Source: Oligoflexales bacterium
Lineage (GTDB): Bacteria > Bdellovibrionota_B > Oligoflexia > Oligoflexales > RGVZ01
DNA: 64,000 nucleotides
Assembly: GCA_947494335.1 (NCBI GenBank)
Contig: CANLUT010000001.1
Location: 558,001 to 622,000, forward strand
Direction: 5' to 3'
A program made the translations under genes and the position numbers. Below the pieces are notes generated by a model that ran no database searches, had not been told where the DNA came from, and saw only the letters and a program-made list of their open reading frames with translations. Positions 8,865 through 17,935 of this stretch are shown in pieces (within the stretch, counting starts at the first letter, position 1; every line of letters starts with the position of its first letter).

Positions 8865-10827
8865 ACTAGATGATAGCCGGTTGTGGACGCCGTCGAAGAC
8901 TCGCATCGATCAAAGTTTAATGCAGGTGTTCCTGCGCCATGTTGCTCAAAATGTTGACCCAAAAGTGAGTGATTGGTCGTCTTTGTATTCGTGGTCAACA
9001 GACTCTTACGCCGATTTCTGGCGAGAATTGTCATTTTTTGTTGATATAAAATTCAGTAGGCCTCCAAGCTCAATTTGTGCGCCCTCAGTCACCATGCGTG
9101 AAACGAGGTGGTTTGAGGGAGCGAGGCTTAATTTTGCTGAAAATATTTTACCTAAGCCCGATAGTCGCGAGGTCATGGTTGCCATTGCCGAGGGTGTTCC
9201 TGTGGAGCGGTGGACTGGCCTCAGGCTCTGGAACGATGTGGCTCAGTGCGCAGCAGCGTTGCGGCTTCTTGGAGTGGGTGAAAACGATCGCGTGGCAGGT
9301 GTGCTGATTAATGGTCCCGAGGCGGTCATATGTATGCTTGCGACAGCATCCTTAGGAGCTATTTGGTCGTCATGCAGTCCCGATTTTGGTGCGAGAGGTA
9401 TAGCAGATCGTCTGCAGCAGATTGAGCCAAAAGTTGTATTTGCAACTGACAGTTATTCCTACGGCGGAAAGATTGTCAAAAATCTACAGCAGACGATTGA
9501 TGCTCTGAAAGACTTGGCTGACGATCCTCGCGTGATTGCTGTGGATCATTTCCACAGAGGTCGTGATGATTTCGCGGCGTTTCTCGCCTCATCAAAATTT
9601 CCGCGGAATGCAGATCAACCACAGCAGATTGACTTCGTGCCCAGGGGATTTCAGGATCCGCAGTATATTTTGTTTAGTAGTGGTACCACGGGTCTTCCGA
9701 AATGTATTGTTCATGGCGTCGGCGGTACGCTTCTACAGCACAAAAAAGAGCTGATGCTTCACAGTGACCTTAGACCGAATGACACACTTTTTTATTTCAC
9801 AACGTGTGGATGGATGATGTGGAACTGGATGGTATCTGCACTCGCGTGCGGTGCGCGGATTGTTGTGTTTGATGGAGCACCGGGATTTCCCGATGTATCA
9901 CGTCTGTGGAACATTTGCCGTGACGAGCGCGTCACTCATTTTGGAACGAGTCCAAAATTTATTTCAGCGTGCATGCAGGCGAAGGATTTAATTACGGGAG
10001 ATTCGCAGGGGGTCCCCGAATTGAGGACAGTTTTGTCGACTGGATCTCCCTTACTGCCGGCTCATTTTGAGTGGATTTATAAAAAGTTTCCTGACGTTCA
10101 TTTGGCATCCATTAGCGGAGGCACGGATATCATCAGCTGTTTTATGCTGGGCAATCCGCTCTTACCAGTCTACGCAGGCGAAATTCAAGCGCCTGGGCTT
10201 GGTATGGCCATTGAGGGTTGGAACGACCACGCGGTTCCTGTCGTTGGCGAAAAAGCTGAGCTTGTCTGTGTCAAACCATTCGTGTCGATGCCTGTATACT
10301 TTTGGAAAGATCTCGACGGAACGCGCTACAAAAAAGCGTATTTTACTGCTTACGATGGCCGCGATGTTTGGCGCCATGGTGACTTTGTCGAGTTTACAGA
10401 GCGCGGCGGTGTCGTCGTTTATGGACGATCTGATGCCACCTTGAATCCAGGCGGTGTGCGCATTGGGACGGCTGAATTATATCGCGCCGTTGAAACTTTA
10501 CCTTTTGTTACGGACTCTGTGGCAATTGGACAGCAAGTTGACGATGACACGCGAGTTGTTTTATTTGTGAAGCTGGCTGCGGGAAACGCTTGGAATCCAG
10601 AACTCTCTAATGTTATCAAAAAAACTATCCGTGAGTCCTTAACGCCTCGGCATGTTCCTGCGGTTATTCTCCCTGTGTCGGACATTCCCTACACGCGCAG
10701 TGGAAAAAAGGTAGAAATAGCTGTTACGCAAGTGATTCACGGTGAGGATGTTCCAAATCAGGATGCCTTGGCTAACCCGGAATCGTTGCACGAATACCGC
10801 CAGCTGCGAGGGCACTTAAAAGTTTGA
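8848..10827 (+). CDS. Acetoacetyl-CoA synthetase
   Basis: A 659-residue acyl-adenylate-forming enzyme, normal length for the family. The AMP-binding loop is visible as ILFSSGTTGLPKCIVHG, followed by FFTTCGWMMWNW, the acetyl/acetoacetyl-CoA synthetase signature SGGTDI, and the C-terminal adenylation motif with catalytic lysine in YTRSGKKVE. The N-terminal LWTPS and the overall spacing favour acetoacetyl-CoA synthetase over acetyl-CoA synthetase. It would activate acetoacetate to acetoacetyl-CoA for ketone-body or PHB use. The start is either GTG 8848 or the adjacent TTG 8845; both lie inside the preceding gene, implying translational coupling. Confidence 0.88.
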   Translation: MTSQSELDDSRLWTPSKTRIDQSLMQVFLRHVAQNVDPKVSDWSSLYSWSTDSYADFWRELSFFVDIKFSRPPSSICAPSVTMRETRWFEGARLNFAENILPKPDSREVMVAIAEGVPVERWTGLRLWNDVAQCAAALRLLGVGENDRVAGVLINGPEAVICMLATASLGAIWSSCSPDFGARGIADRLQQIEPKVVFATDSYSYGGKIVKNLQQTIDALKDLADDPRVIAVDHFHRGRDDFAAFLASSKFPRNADQPQQIDFVPRGFQDPQYILFSSGTTGLPKCIVHGVGGTLLQHKKELMLHSDLRPNDTLFYFTTCGWMMWNWMVSALACGARIVVFDGAPGFPDVSRLWNICRDERVTHFGTSPKFISACMQAKDLITGDSQGVPELRTVLSTGSPLLPAHFEWIYKKFPDVHLASISGGTDIISCFMLGNPLLPVYAGEIQAPGLGMAIEGWNDHAVPVVGEKAELVCVKPFVSMPVYFWKDLDGTRYKKAYFTAYDGRDVWRHGDFVEFTERGGVVVYGRSDATLNPGGVRIGTAELYRAVETLPFVTDSVAIGQQVDDDTRVVLFVKLAAGNAWNPELSNVIKKTIRESLTPRHVPAVILPVSDIPYTRSGKKVEIAVTQVIHGEDVPNQDALANPESLHEYRQLRGHLKV

Positions 10828-11011
10828 GTCACTCTGCATGCGGAACCTTCTGAAATCAGTTGTCCTAGCACGGACGAGTGGGTTGGCGGACTCCTAAGAA
10901 TCCAATAAAATATGTTTAATTTCAATAAGTTATGCTAATCTTCTTATGCTTTGGCTGATCCATTCCGTTACGTCACGTGTCGGATCTGGGATCCGCAGCC
11001 TGGAGGAACCT

Positions 11012-11419
11012 ATGTCTAGTCAAATGCAAGAAGAAGCTCTTGGAGATGCACCCGAGTCAGCCGTCACTCAAGCGCCGCCTCGCACGGCTGTTGAGTTGCG
11101 GGTCGGGATGAAGACATTCGGCACGCGTCATTATTTGAATATGCTGACAACAAACGTGTCAGCCAATGGCATGCTGCTACGTGTGGATGATCCCAAAGAA
11201 GTGGCACCATTTCAAAATAAAACACTTTTGGAACTCGTTTTTTATCCAGATGGTAAATATTTGGATCACGAGATTAAAGCGATGGGAGTCGTGGTGCGGT
11301 TTATCGTAACAAGCGGTAAGGACGCTCGCAAAGAACAATTTGGTGTCCGCGTTGTGGATGCTGCTGATGGTTATGAGGATTTGATTGGATCCATCATGAA
11401 AAGTCAGGAAGCCGCTTAG
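11012..11419 (+). CDS. PilZ domain protein
   Basis: A 135-residue protein with an acidic N-terminal tail, then a PilZ-like core. The core has an ELRVG segment near residue 33 and the strand NVSANGMLLRVDDP, matching the PilZ D/NxSxxG motif. The first arginine motif is weak, so c-di-GMP binding is uncertain. The ATG at 11012 follows GGAGG by 5 nt and is preferred to the ATG at 10946. It is a single-gene unit that converges with the fecE-like gene, leaving a one-base gap. Confidence 0.7.
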   Translation: MSSQMQEEALGDAPESAVTQAPPRTAVELRVGMKTFGTRHYLNMLTTNVSANGMLLRVDDPKEVAPFQNKTLLELVFYPDGKYLDHEIKAMGVVVRFIVTSGKDARKEQFGVRVVDAADGYEDLIGSIMKSQEAA

Positions 11420-11420
11420 A

Positions 11421-12170
11421 TTAAATTTGATATTTATTAGGGTTGCCCCATGTCTCGTTTAGTCTCATGTCGAACGTATGAGACAGAGCGATGCGGCAAT
11501 TTTTATCTTCATTCGGGCCATGCCAGGCCAATCGACCATTCTTCAAGATAGTCATTGTGTCAGCAAAGCAAAGTGCAAGATCAATATCGTGTAGGCTCAT
11601 GATAATGGTTTTACCTGACTTCGCTGCCTGACGAAGCTGCTGCATGAGTTCTACAGAGGCTTTTATATCCAGGGATCCGCAGGGTTCATCCAGAATCATG
11701 TAAGGGGTGTCGCTGGCGATGGACTTTGCTAGGTAGGTTTTTTTGCGCTCACCTAATGAAAGCGTTGTTACTGCGCGATGAAGTTTGTCGGTTAGCCCCA
11801 TCGTTTCGGCAGCCTGGCGTACAACGTCATGGTCAATTTGGGATGGATGACCTTGGTGGTGAGGCCAGCGTCCCCAAAGAATAATATCTTTTACCGTATA
11901 TGCAAACGGTGAGTGATGCTCCGACTCGGTCCAGCTAACTTTGCTGGCCAACTCAAGTTCGTTTAGATCTCTGGCGGATTGGCCATCAATATCGATGGCA
12001 CCCTCCACATGATGTTGAAGCTGACATAAGGCTTTAAGAAACGTTGTTTTACCGCTTCCATTGGGGCCGACGATGATGTGACATAGTCCCTTTGAGAACT
12101 GCGCTGAGATATCTTGGATGAGGTACGTAGTTTTTCGATTGCTAACGGAGAGATTTCTTGCGTCGATCAT
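11421..12170 (-). CDS. FecE/BtuD-type ABC ATPase for metal, siderophore or cobalamin uptake
   Basis: A 249-residue ATPase with Walker A GPNGSGKTT, a signature that reads LSLGERKK, Walker B YMILDEPCGSLD and the H-loop SLHDI. The start is ATG 12170, preceded by AGGAGA, and overlaps the permease stop by 4 nt (ATGA). It would power the FecCD-type permease encoded upstream. No substrate can be named from the ATPase alone. Confidence 0.85.
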   Translation of the reverse strand: MIDARNLSVSNRKTTYLIQDISAQFSKGLCHIIVGPNGSGKTTFLKALCQLQHHVEGAIDIDGQSARDLNELELASKVSWTESEHHSPFAYTVKDIILWGRWPHHQGHPSQIDHDVVRQAAETMGLTDKLHRAVTTLSLGERKKTYLAKSIASDTPYMILDEPCGSLDIKASVELMQQLRQAAKSGKTIIMSLHDIDLALCFADTMTILKNGRLAWHGPNEDKNCRIALSHTFDMRLNETWGNPNKYQI

Positions 12171-13123
12171 GCATTCTCCTTGCGCCACAAGAGCCAAAGA
12201 AAATACGGCGCTCCTATGATCGTCGTGAGAATGCCGACATCCATGTCAATAGGAGCTCTTGCCACGCGTGCAATCATGTCAGCGAAGACCGTCAAGCTTG
12301 CTCCAAAGAGCGCTGAAATGGGAATCAATAGCCGTAAATGGGGACCGACAACAAGACGCGCAAAATGTGGGGCGATCAGACCAATAAATGGTAAAGCCCC
12401 GCCGACGCTCAGTGATAAACCAACAAGTAGTGAAATTAAAATCACTTGGGTGACACGCACTCGTTGTACGCGGATACCGATACTCTTGGCGCCGTCGTCT
12501 CCCATGGAGAGAGCGTCGAGGGTTGGCGCTTGAAACCATGCAATCAAACCGATCAAAACTGATCCTGAGCCGATCACCGCGGCATGGGACCAAGTTCGGG
12601 CGGAGAAGCTTCCCATCAGCCAGTGGTAGAGAGACATTCCATTGCCTCGTTCCATCAATATTCCGACGCAGAGAGCCGTACCAGCCGCCAAAAGTGCGTT
12701 CATGGCAAATCCACCCAAGAGCAGATGGCCTAGACCGCCGTGACCATTTATGGAAAATCCCATGAATGTGATCGCAATCATCATCGCTGCGGCGGCGCCT
12801 ATGGATGTATAAATATAAGGGTGTTGCAGTGTTGTTGTGTCATTAGTTGAAGCCGTCATCAGCGTGGCTAAGGCCAGAGCAAATGCGGCACCAGACTCAG
12901 TTCCAGTTATTGATGGTGAGGCCAAGGCATTGCGGAAAAGTGATTGGCTCAGAGCTCCAGCCACCGCAACGGCAGCGCCTGAAAATAGTGCGGTCACCAC
13001 CCTTGGTAGACGCACCGCCCACAAAATGTCCGCGCCTGGATTGAAGCCTGAAGCCCCCCATAAGGCGGCAAGAGCTGTGACAAAAATCAAAATGACTGTG
13101 GCTAAGAAAAAAACGCGTGACAT
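12167..13123 (-). CDS. FecCD-family permease
   Basis: A 318-residue permease of the BtuC/FecCD type. It has a short cytoplasmic start, then about nine to ten hydrophobic segments. Family motifs are RLPRVVTALFSGAAVAVAG near residue 38 and GALPFIGLIAPHFAR near residue 245. It would form the membrane dimer with the ATPase downstream for iron-siderophore, heme or cobalamin import. No periplasmic binding protein or TonB-dependent receptor is adjacent, which is unusual. No Fur-like sequence was seen in the short gap up to ung. Confidence 0.87.
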   Translation of the reverse strand: MSRVFFLATVILIFVTALAALWGASGFNPGADILWAVRLPRVVTALFSGAAVAVAGALSQSLFRNALASPSITGTESGAAFALALATLMTASTNDTTTLQHPYIYTSIGAAAAMMIAITFMGFSINGHGGLGHLLLGGFAMNALLAAGTALCVGILMERGNGMSLYHWLMGSFSARTWSHAAVIGSGSVLIGLIAWFQAPTLDALSMGDDGAKSIGIRVQRVRVTQVILISLLVGLSLSVGGALPFIGLIAPHFARLVVGPHLRLLIPISALFGASLTVFADMIARVARAPIDMDVGILTTIIGAPYFLWLLWRKENA

Positions 13124-13219
13124 TTCCCGACCATAGCATTTTTTACGCAGCAGCGGCCACTGGAAATCAAAGACGGGTTAAGCTTGCATTCGTGCCTCTT
13201 CCGACGCAAATTGTTGCGT

Positions 13220-13927
13220 ATGGAAACTAAAGACATTCAGCATGAGCGTCCCGTCAAACTTCACGTAAGCTGGCTTAAGAGGCTTAAAGGTGAGTTTGAC
13301 GCACCCTACATGCAGAGTTTACGGGTATTTCTTCAGGCTCGAACTCAGGAAAAGGCCGTTATCTATCCTCAGCCATCCGAGTGGTTTTCTGCTTTCGACT
13401 CTGTGAATTTTGACGACGTCTCGGTTGTAATTTTAGGACAAGATCCCTACCACGGTCCCGGTCAAGCTCATGGACTTTGCTTTAGCGTGCGCGAGGGCGT
13501 GTCGCTACCGCCAAGTTTAGTGAATATCTATAAAGAGCTTAAGGCCGACCTTGGTATCCCTCCAGCAAAAACAGGCCACTTGCTACCTTGGGCCAAACAG
13601 GGTGTTCTGCTGCTCAATAGTGTTCTTACAGTGGAAGACGGTGCTGCTGGGTCTCATCAGGGGAAGGGCTGGGAGCTATTTACGGATACGGTCATTCACA
13701 AGTTGGCCGAGGAACGGGATGGTCTTGTTTTCGTGCTTTGGGGTGCTTACGCGCAAAAGAAAGGCGCTTTCATAGATCGAAAGCGCCATTTCGTGATTGA
13801 GGCTCCTCATCCATCGCCGCTCAGTGCACACCGAGGTTTTTTTGGAAGCCGACCATTTTCAAAAATAAATGATTATTTACGCAAATCCGGGAAGCGGCCG
13901 ATTGATTGGCAGCTTCCCAGTCCATGA
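13220..13927 (+). CDS. ung: Uracil-DNA glycosylase (family 1)
   Basis: A 235-residue enzyme (E. coli Ung is 229). The water-activating loop GQDPYHGPGQAHGL, the uracil-binding strand GVLLLN and the minor-groove loop HPSPLSAHRGFFGS are all intact. It removes uracil from DNA to start base-excision repair. The frame opens at 13184, but the ATG at 13220 gives the usual N-terminal length. It diverges from the FecCD permease and converges with bfr. Confidence 0.95.
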   Translation: METKDIQHERPVKLHVSWLKRLKGEFDAPYMQSLRVFLQARTQEKAVIYPQPSEWFSAFDSVNFDDVSVVILGQDPYHGPGQAHGLCFSVREGVSLPPSLVNIYKELKADLGIPPAKTGHLLPWAKQGVLLLNSVLTVEDGAAGSHQGKGWELFTDTVIHKLAEERDGLVFVLWGAYAQKKGAFIDRKRHFVIEAPHPSPLSAHRGFFGSRPFSKINDYLRKSGKRPIDWQLPSP

Positions 13928-13928
13928 C

Positions 13929-14408
13929 TCAGGAGCCAGACTCTTCGAGTTGCTGTGCAAGGTAGTTTTGAAGTCCAATATCCTTGATCGTGCTAAGTTG
14001 AGTCTCAAGCCAATCGGTGTGTTCCTCTTCGCTTACAAGAATCTTCTCGAGTAGGTCGCGCGTTCCATGATCACTGGCATCCCAGCAAAGCTCGATCGCC
14101 TTCTTGAGGCGTGGGATCGCTCTGTATTCAAGTGCAAGATCACTTTCTAGTTGCTCTTTTACAGTCTCGCCAATGTTTAACTTATCGAGTTTCTGCAAGT
14201 TAGGTAGGCCTTCAAGAAACAGGATGCGCTCTGTCAAAACGTCAGCGTGCTTCATCTCGTCGATCGATTCTTTGTAAATCTTGTGACCTAATTTCTTGTA
14301 GCCCCAGTTCTTGCACATCTTGGCGTGGAGAAAGTATTGGTTGATGGCGGTCAACTCGCCGGTAAGAATGTCATTCAACGCTGCAATAACTTTCGCATCA
14401 CCCTTCAT
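13929..14408 (-). CDS. bfr: Bacterioferritin
   Basis: A 159-residue protein that aligns closely with E. coli Bfr (158). All ferroxidase ligands are in place (E18, E51, H54, E94, E127, H130), and so is M52, the heme ligand at the subunit interface. It should form the 24-subunit heme-containing iron store. The ATG at 14408 follows GGAG by 8 nt. Its usual partner bfd lies 1.8 kb away on the same strand, with the protease gene between them. Confidence 0.96.
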   Translation of the reverse strand: MKGDAKVIAALNDILTGELTAINQYFLHAKMCKNWGYKKLGHKIYKESIDEMKHADVLTERILFLEGLPNLQKLDKLNIGETVKEQLESDLALEYRAIPRLKKAIELCWDASDHGTRDLLEKILVSEEEHTDWLETQLSTIKDIGLQNYLAQQLEESGS

Positions 14409-14511
14409 AAGGTTCGCTCCTATAAAATGAGAACTACACAATACCCGCTCACATGCTAACAGACTCGGGCACTAAATGAATCTTAAATTTGATTGTCACA
14501 CGTAGTATTGA

Positions 14512-16167
14512 CTAAAAATTATGCGTGCGATGCACGGGGACAAGTGTTACCCCGCGGGTCCCTAATTCCTTTAAAATGTCACCCGGGACCTCGTCGGCGC
14601 CATACCGAAACGACCTTAGTCGAGGTAATGTCAGAATGAACTCCCAGTCCTTGATTTCTGGGTTTGCTGCAGCACTGACGGCCTCCAGGTTTTCTAGGCC
14701 CATCAGGGCTTCGATGGAGCGAAGTCGTCGATCATCTAAATTGATCTGACGCTTAAGAGCAAGATCGCGACTTTTCCGGGCGAATTCGCCGGCGGCCAAC
14801 AGATCGCGCAAAGTTAGAATGAGTGTCCGACGATCAGATCCAGCGGCAGCGCCGAGCTCCGCGATTTTTCGGTAATGAGTTTCGTCGATATTCTTGAGTT
14901 GAGTTTTTGCGCCAAACACCTGCATTTTCTTTGCAAGTCGCGAAAGGCTTTGGATGCTTGAAATGGCATTATTGCGCACATCAAGAATGTTCAAATGATC
15001 CAGTTGTTCTACGCCGCGCGTCGACCGTAATACGTTATCTGTGGCAACGAGTGACGTGAGCTGCTTAGCGTGACGCAGCCAAGCCAGTTGATGGAGGTTT
15101 CGGTGTGACAGATCTAACGTCGTTGCGTTTTCTAAAAACTCTTTCAGCTTCATGCACTGATCTTTTGATATGTCAGCAGGGATATTTGCCACATCGAAAA
15201 GTTGCATCAGATCGTGGCGCGAGGCCTCTGTAAGATGGGGGCTTTGGCAGGCGTCAAGAAAGCTATTGTCCATCACAATGGTGTCATCATCAGTGGTAGC
15301 TGCTTGGGCTGTTTCACGAACGCAGAAGTCCGCTAGCACTGGATCATTGATCCTGTATTTCGCGGTCGAGCGCAGCCAGCAGAGGGACTCAGTGGCAAGG
15401 CCATAAGCTCCTGCTTCATAGTTGCTGGCACATGGCATTGGTCCTCGCGATGTGACGCCTAATAGAATCAGTTTTCTTCCAGAATCTTTTTCCAATGCAA
15501 CTTCAGCAAATGCCGGACCACCGCTATCACCTGAGCATGCGTCGACATCTTGATTGCCAGCATAGAGCTCAGCGCCTGTTCTGAATTTGATGGGTGTTTT
15601 TCCCTGTAACCGCATGCCGATTTTGGGTTCTTCGCCGTTGGTAGGTAAGGACAAAGATGAAAACCCGTAACCTGCGATGATGACAGATTTGATTGCATTT
15701 AATAGCGAGTTTGCGTGTGTGCGAGTCTCCGGTAGCTGAATGGGACTGATTCCTGGCACGGGTCGAGTTAGTTTAATCCAGCCAAAATCATAAGCGCCTC
15801 TGTAGTCAGACCAAAACTTAGGATGAATCGCCGCGCGTTCAATGTCGTAAGTATTTTCAGTGGTCCGAGGTGTTGTTGTGGCGCCGGTAACAATTTTCAA
15901 TGACGCTAAGGTCGTCGATTGCGGTCGGGTTGCCTTTTCCAGGCAGTGGGCTGCAGTCAAAACAAGGTCATCAGCAATTAAGGTCCCGGTGCAAATCGTT
16001 AGCTCATCACGAACAATGGCCACGACGGCATCCAATTGGCGATCATTGGAAGGGGAGCCTCCAATAATTTTTAAAGTCGATGGATCGGTTAAGCGAGCTT
16101 GGCCGCAGCCGCACAAAAAGAAGGCTATATTTAACGTGATTTTAATGATCTGAGGGTGCCTACGCAT
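14512..16167 (-). CDS. Trypsin-like serine protease fused to leucine-rich repeats, lipoprotein
   Basis: A 551-residue exported protein. The signal sequence ends in a lipobox-like FLCGC (Cys21), followed by a chymotrypsin-fold protease that begins with the activation sequence KIIGG. The triad is visible as H74 (TAAHC), D127 (YDFGWIKL) and S215 (GDSGGP). D209, six residues before the serine, predicts cleavage after Arg or Lys. Residues about 300-551 contain leucine-rich, internalin-like segments such as LDLSHRNLHQLAWLRHAKQL. The protease is therefore tethered to a binding domain. The gene lies between bfr and bfd on the minus strand; 26 nt separate it from bfd, so it may share the bfd promoter. 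Confidence 0.85.
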   Translation of the reverse strand: MRRHPQIIKITLNIAFFLCGCGQARLTDPSTLKIIGGSPSNDRQLDAVVAIVRDELTICTGTLIADDLVLTAAHCLEKATRPQSTTLASLKIVTGATTTPRTTENTYDIERAAIHPKFWSDYRGAYDFGWIKLTRPVPGISPIQLPETRTHANSLLNAIKSVIIAGYGFSSLSLPTNGEEPKIGMRLQGKTPIKFRTGAELYAGNQDVDACSGDSGGPAFAEVALEKDSGRKLILLGVTSRGPMPCASNYEAGAYGLATESLCWLRSTAKYRINDPVLADFCVRETAQAATTDDDTIVMDNSFLDACQSPHLTEASRHDLMQLFDVANIPADISKDQCMKLKEFLENATTLDLSHRNLHQLAWLRHAKQLTSLVATDNVLRSTRGVEQLDHLNILDVRNNAISSIQSLSRLAKKMQVFGAKTQLKNIDETHYRKIAELGAAAGSDRRTLILTLRDLLAAGEFARKSRDLALKRQINLDDRRLRSIEALMGLENLEAVSAAANPEIKDWEFILTLPRLRSFRYGADEVPGDILKELGTRGVTLVPVHRTHNF

Positions 16168-16193
16168 TAGGCACGATTAACAGAACTATTACA

Positions 16194-16394
16194 TCAGCTG
16201 CAAGGATTAATCCGGTGAGCTGATAATGATGGTTTGGCGGACTCTTTCTTGACGAGATCCCGGAGGTCGTTGGCGCATGCGCCGCAGCAGGTACTGGCTT
16301 CGCAGGACTGAACGATTTGCTTTAGCGTCTGCCCGGATTGGGCCATTTCCTTGACCTTGCGGTCTGAGACACCTTTACAGAGGCACAGAATCAT
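16194..16394 (-). CDS. bfd: Bacterioferritin-associated ferredoxin
   Basis: A 66-residue [2Fe-2S] protein starting MILCLCKGVSDRKV. The CxC pair at residues 4 and 6 and the downstream CCGAC provide the CX1C...CX2C ligand set of Bfd. It reduces the heme of bacterioferritin so that stored iron can be released. The frame is open to 16469, but ATG 16394 gives the normal family length. A Fur-box-like sequence lies about 60 nt upstream, consistent with induction under iron limitation. Confidence 0.9.
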   Translation of the reverse strand: MILCLCKGVSDRKVKEMAQSGQTLKQIVQSCEASTCCGACANDLRDLVKKESAKPSLSAHRINPCS

Positions 16395-16453
16395 GGGTTG
16401 AGCTCCCGATTTGGTATTCAACAAGCGATCGTGTGCACCAAATATGTCAAAAA

Positions 16454-16468
16454 TGAGAGTCATTCTCA
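16454..16468 (-). promoter_or_regulatory. Candidate Fur box upstream of bfd
   Basis: TGAGAGTCATTCTCA is an imperfect palindrome that matches the 7-1-7 Fur consensus TGATAATNATTATCA at 11 of 14 defined positions. It lies 60 nt upstream of the bfd start, where a promoter would be. The match was scored by eye. Confidence 0.6.
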
Positions 16469-16564
16469 ATTAAATTTTTCAGAGTTTTGCACAAGTTTAA
16501 TTGAGCAGGCTAAGAGATTGAAATTATTTGATTTTATAGGGATCGGCCCTATTCGCTGAACACG

Positions 16565-16957
16565 TCAGAGCGCGTCCTCGACCTCTTGGGGGCTGCAGTA
16601 GGGAAGCCGACACCCGGTAGGAATCCGTCGATTGACCATCTCGGAAATAGTTGTTGGAGAGTGACCTTCGCTAAACAGACCTTTCGCAACTCGCAAAAAA
16701 AGGGCTTCAACTTCTGCGCTCAGATCCTGGTATGAATTGGTGTCCATGCGAGATGCCATTTTTGCGAGGTCTTCAAGCTGAGCTGTCGTCCACTTAGTTT
16801 CACCGCCAACCTCCATCGGATTTTTGATGGTTCCAGATTCAACCTCAAGAAGCATTATTTTCTGAATCATATCGGACGCCCATTCGGGGCATGCGTCCTG
16901 CTGAGTTGCAGTTTTGAATGACTGGGTGTCCATGTTGGTCTCAAATGTTGTTTCCAC
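16565..16957 (-). CDS. Hypothetical 130-residue protein
   Basis: A mostly helical, acidic protein with three cysteines near its ends (DACPEW, GCRLPYCSP). I recognise no family. The start is GTG at 16957, preceded by AAGGCGG; ATG at 16933 is the alternative. It is a single gene that diverges from the glutathione transferase, with a 225-nt gap between them. Coding likelihood rests on length and codon quality only. Confidence 0.55.
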   Translation of the reverse strand: METTFETNMDTQSFKTATQQDACPEWASDMIQKIMLLEVESGTIKNPMEVGGETKWTTAQLEDLAKMASRMDTNSYQDLSAEVEALFLRVAKGLFSEGHSPTTISEMVNRRIPTGCRLPYCSPQEVEDAL

Positions 16958-17182
16958 GGAGATACCGCCTTGATCGTTTGTTTCATGAAATCAATAGAAT
17001 GCACCGGGGTTTCTACCATTTTTATAGCGTTGCGCAAGCTTTTATCACCATGGGCTTCACACCCCCGAGATCGCAGCGAAAAATCAGACTTTGTAACAGT
17101 GAAAATCGGTTTACCAGGGACCTGGCGGGTCTTAAACTCACGGGTGGTGCTACTTGGCCCCCAATGACAAAGGTAACCTGGC

Positions 17183-17806
17183 ATGCTTCATTTTTTTCAT
17201 CATCCACTGTCTCCCTACAGTCGTAAGATTTTCTTTCTGCTTGAAGAAGCAGGCCATCCCTATGACCTGCGTACGGTCTCGCTTGAGAAAAAGGAGCAGA
17301 AGGACTCAAGCTATTTGGTCCTGAATCCTGCAGGTCGCGTTCCTGCAATCAAGGACGGAGATTTTGCGTTGTCTGAATCAAATGCGATTTTGCGCTATCT
17401 CACCCGAAAGTATCAGCTCCATCAATTCTATCCGACAGCAGTCGAAGAGCAGGCGCAGGTAGATATGTGGTGGGACTTTTGCTCCAATCACATCAACCGA
17501 CCTCTCATCGACCTAGCGTGGAACAAAATCATGGCTCCCCGTTATGGTGGTAAGCCCGATGCAGCAGTCATTGCCAAGGCAGAGAAAAATCTTGAACGTG
17601 ATTTGCCCGTTCTCGAAAAACAACTTCAAGGTCGCAACTATTTAGTGACAGCAGATCTGTCACTGGCTGATATCAATCTCATGCCTTTTGCGATCTACGC
17701 CAAAGATGTCATCCGTCTTGATGACTTCCCTGCGTTTAAAGCATGGATCAACAGGGTTGAGGAGCGTCAGGCGTGGAAAAATGTCGTGTCCTATAGTGGC
17801 CACTGA
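17183..17806 (+). CDS. Glutathione S-transferase family protein
   Basis: A 207-residue GST. The N-terminal thioredoxin fold has SPYSRK near the glutathione site, the cis-proline region GRVPAIKDG and the glutathione-binding pair in LSESNAI. The helical C-terminal domain has the capping-box-like LSLADINL. The ATG at 17183 follows AAAGGT. The last 15 codons lie in the first copy of a 155-bp direct repeat whose second copy is at 19724, where the same C-terminal peptide survives as a fragment. The reaction and substrate are not determinable. Confidence 0.88.
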   Translation: MLHFFHHPLSPYSRKIFFLLEEAGHPYDLRTVSLEKKEQKDSSYLVLNPAGRVPAIKDGDFALSESNAILRYLTRKYQLHQFYPTAVEEQAQVDMWWDFCSNHINRPLIDLAWNKIMAPRYGGKPDAAVIAKAEKNLERDLPVLEKQLQGRNYLVTADLSLADINLMPFAIYAKDVIRLDDFPAFKAWINRVEERQAWKNVVSYSGH

Positions 17807-17915
17807 TGGTTGTAAATAATTTTGAACTACGCGTCATGTGACTAAGGCGTGGCCTGTGCTCGAACATACAAGATCATCACTTCGGATAGAGCAAAAAAGA
17901 CACCGACCACTGGTC
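17761..17915. repeat. 155-bp direct repeat, copy 1 (left of photolyase)
   Basis: This block aligns without gaps to 19724-19878, with 139 of 155 positions identical. It spans the 3' end of the intact glutathione transferase and, on the minus strand, a broken copy of the symporter 3' end. Confidence 0.95.
17827..17915 (-). pseudogene. Remnant of the symporter C-terminus
   Basis: Read on the minus strand in the frame of the intact symporter (19790-21130), it encodes GVFFALSEVMILYVR and then stops at a TAG where the intact gene has a glutamine codon. No upstream part of the gene remains. It lies between the stops of the glutathione transferase and the photolyase. Confidence 0.85.
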
Positions 17916-17935
17916 TATAGATTGATGAGTGGTAT

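Noticed and set aside
12523-13136. Several plus-strand frames opposite the FecCD permease.
   Set aside because: Antisense shadows of a clear permease with conserved motifs.
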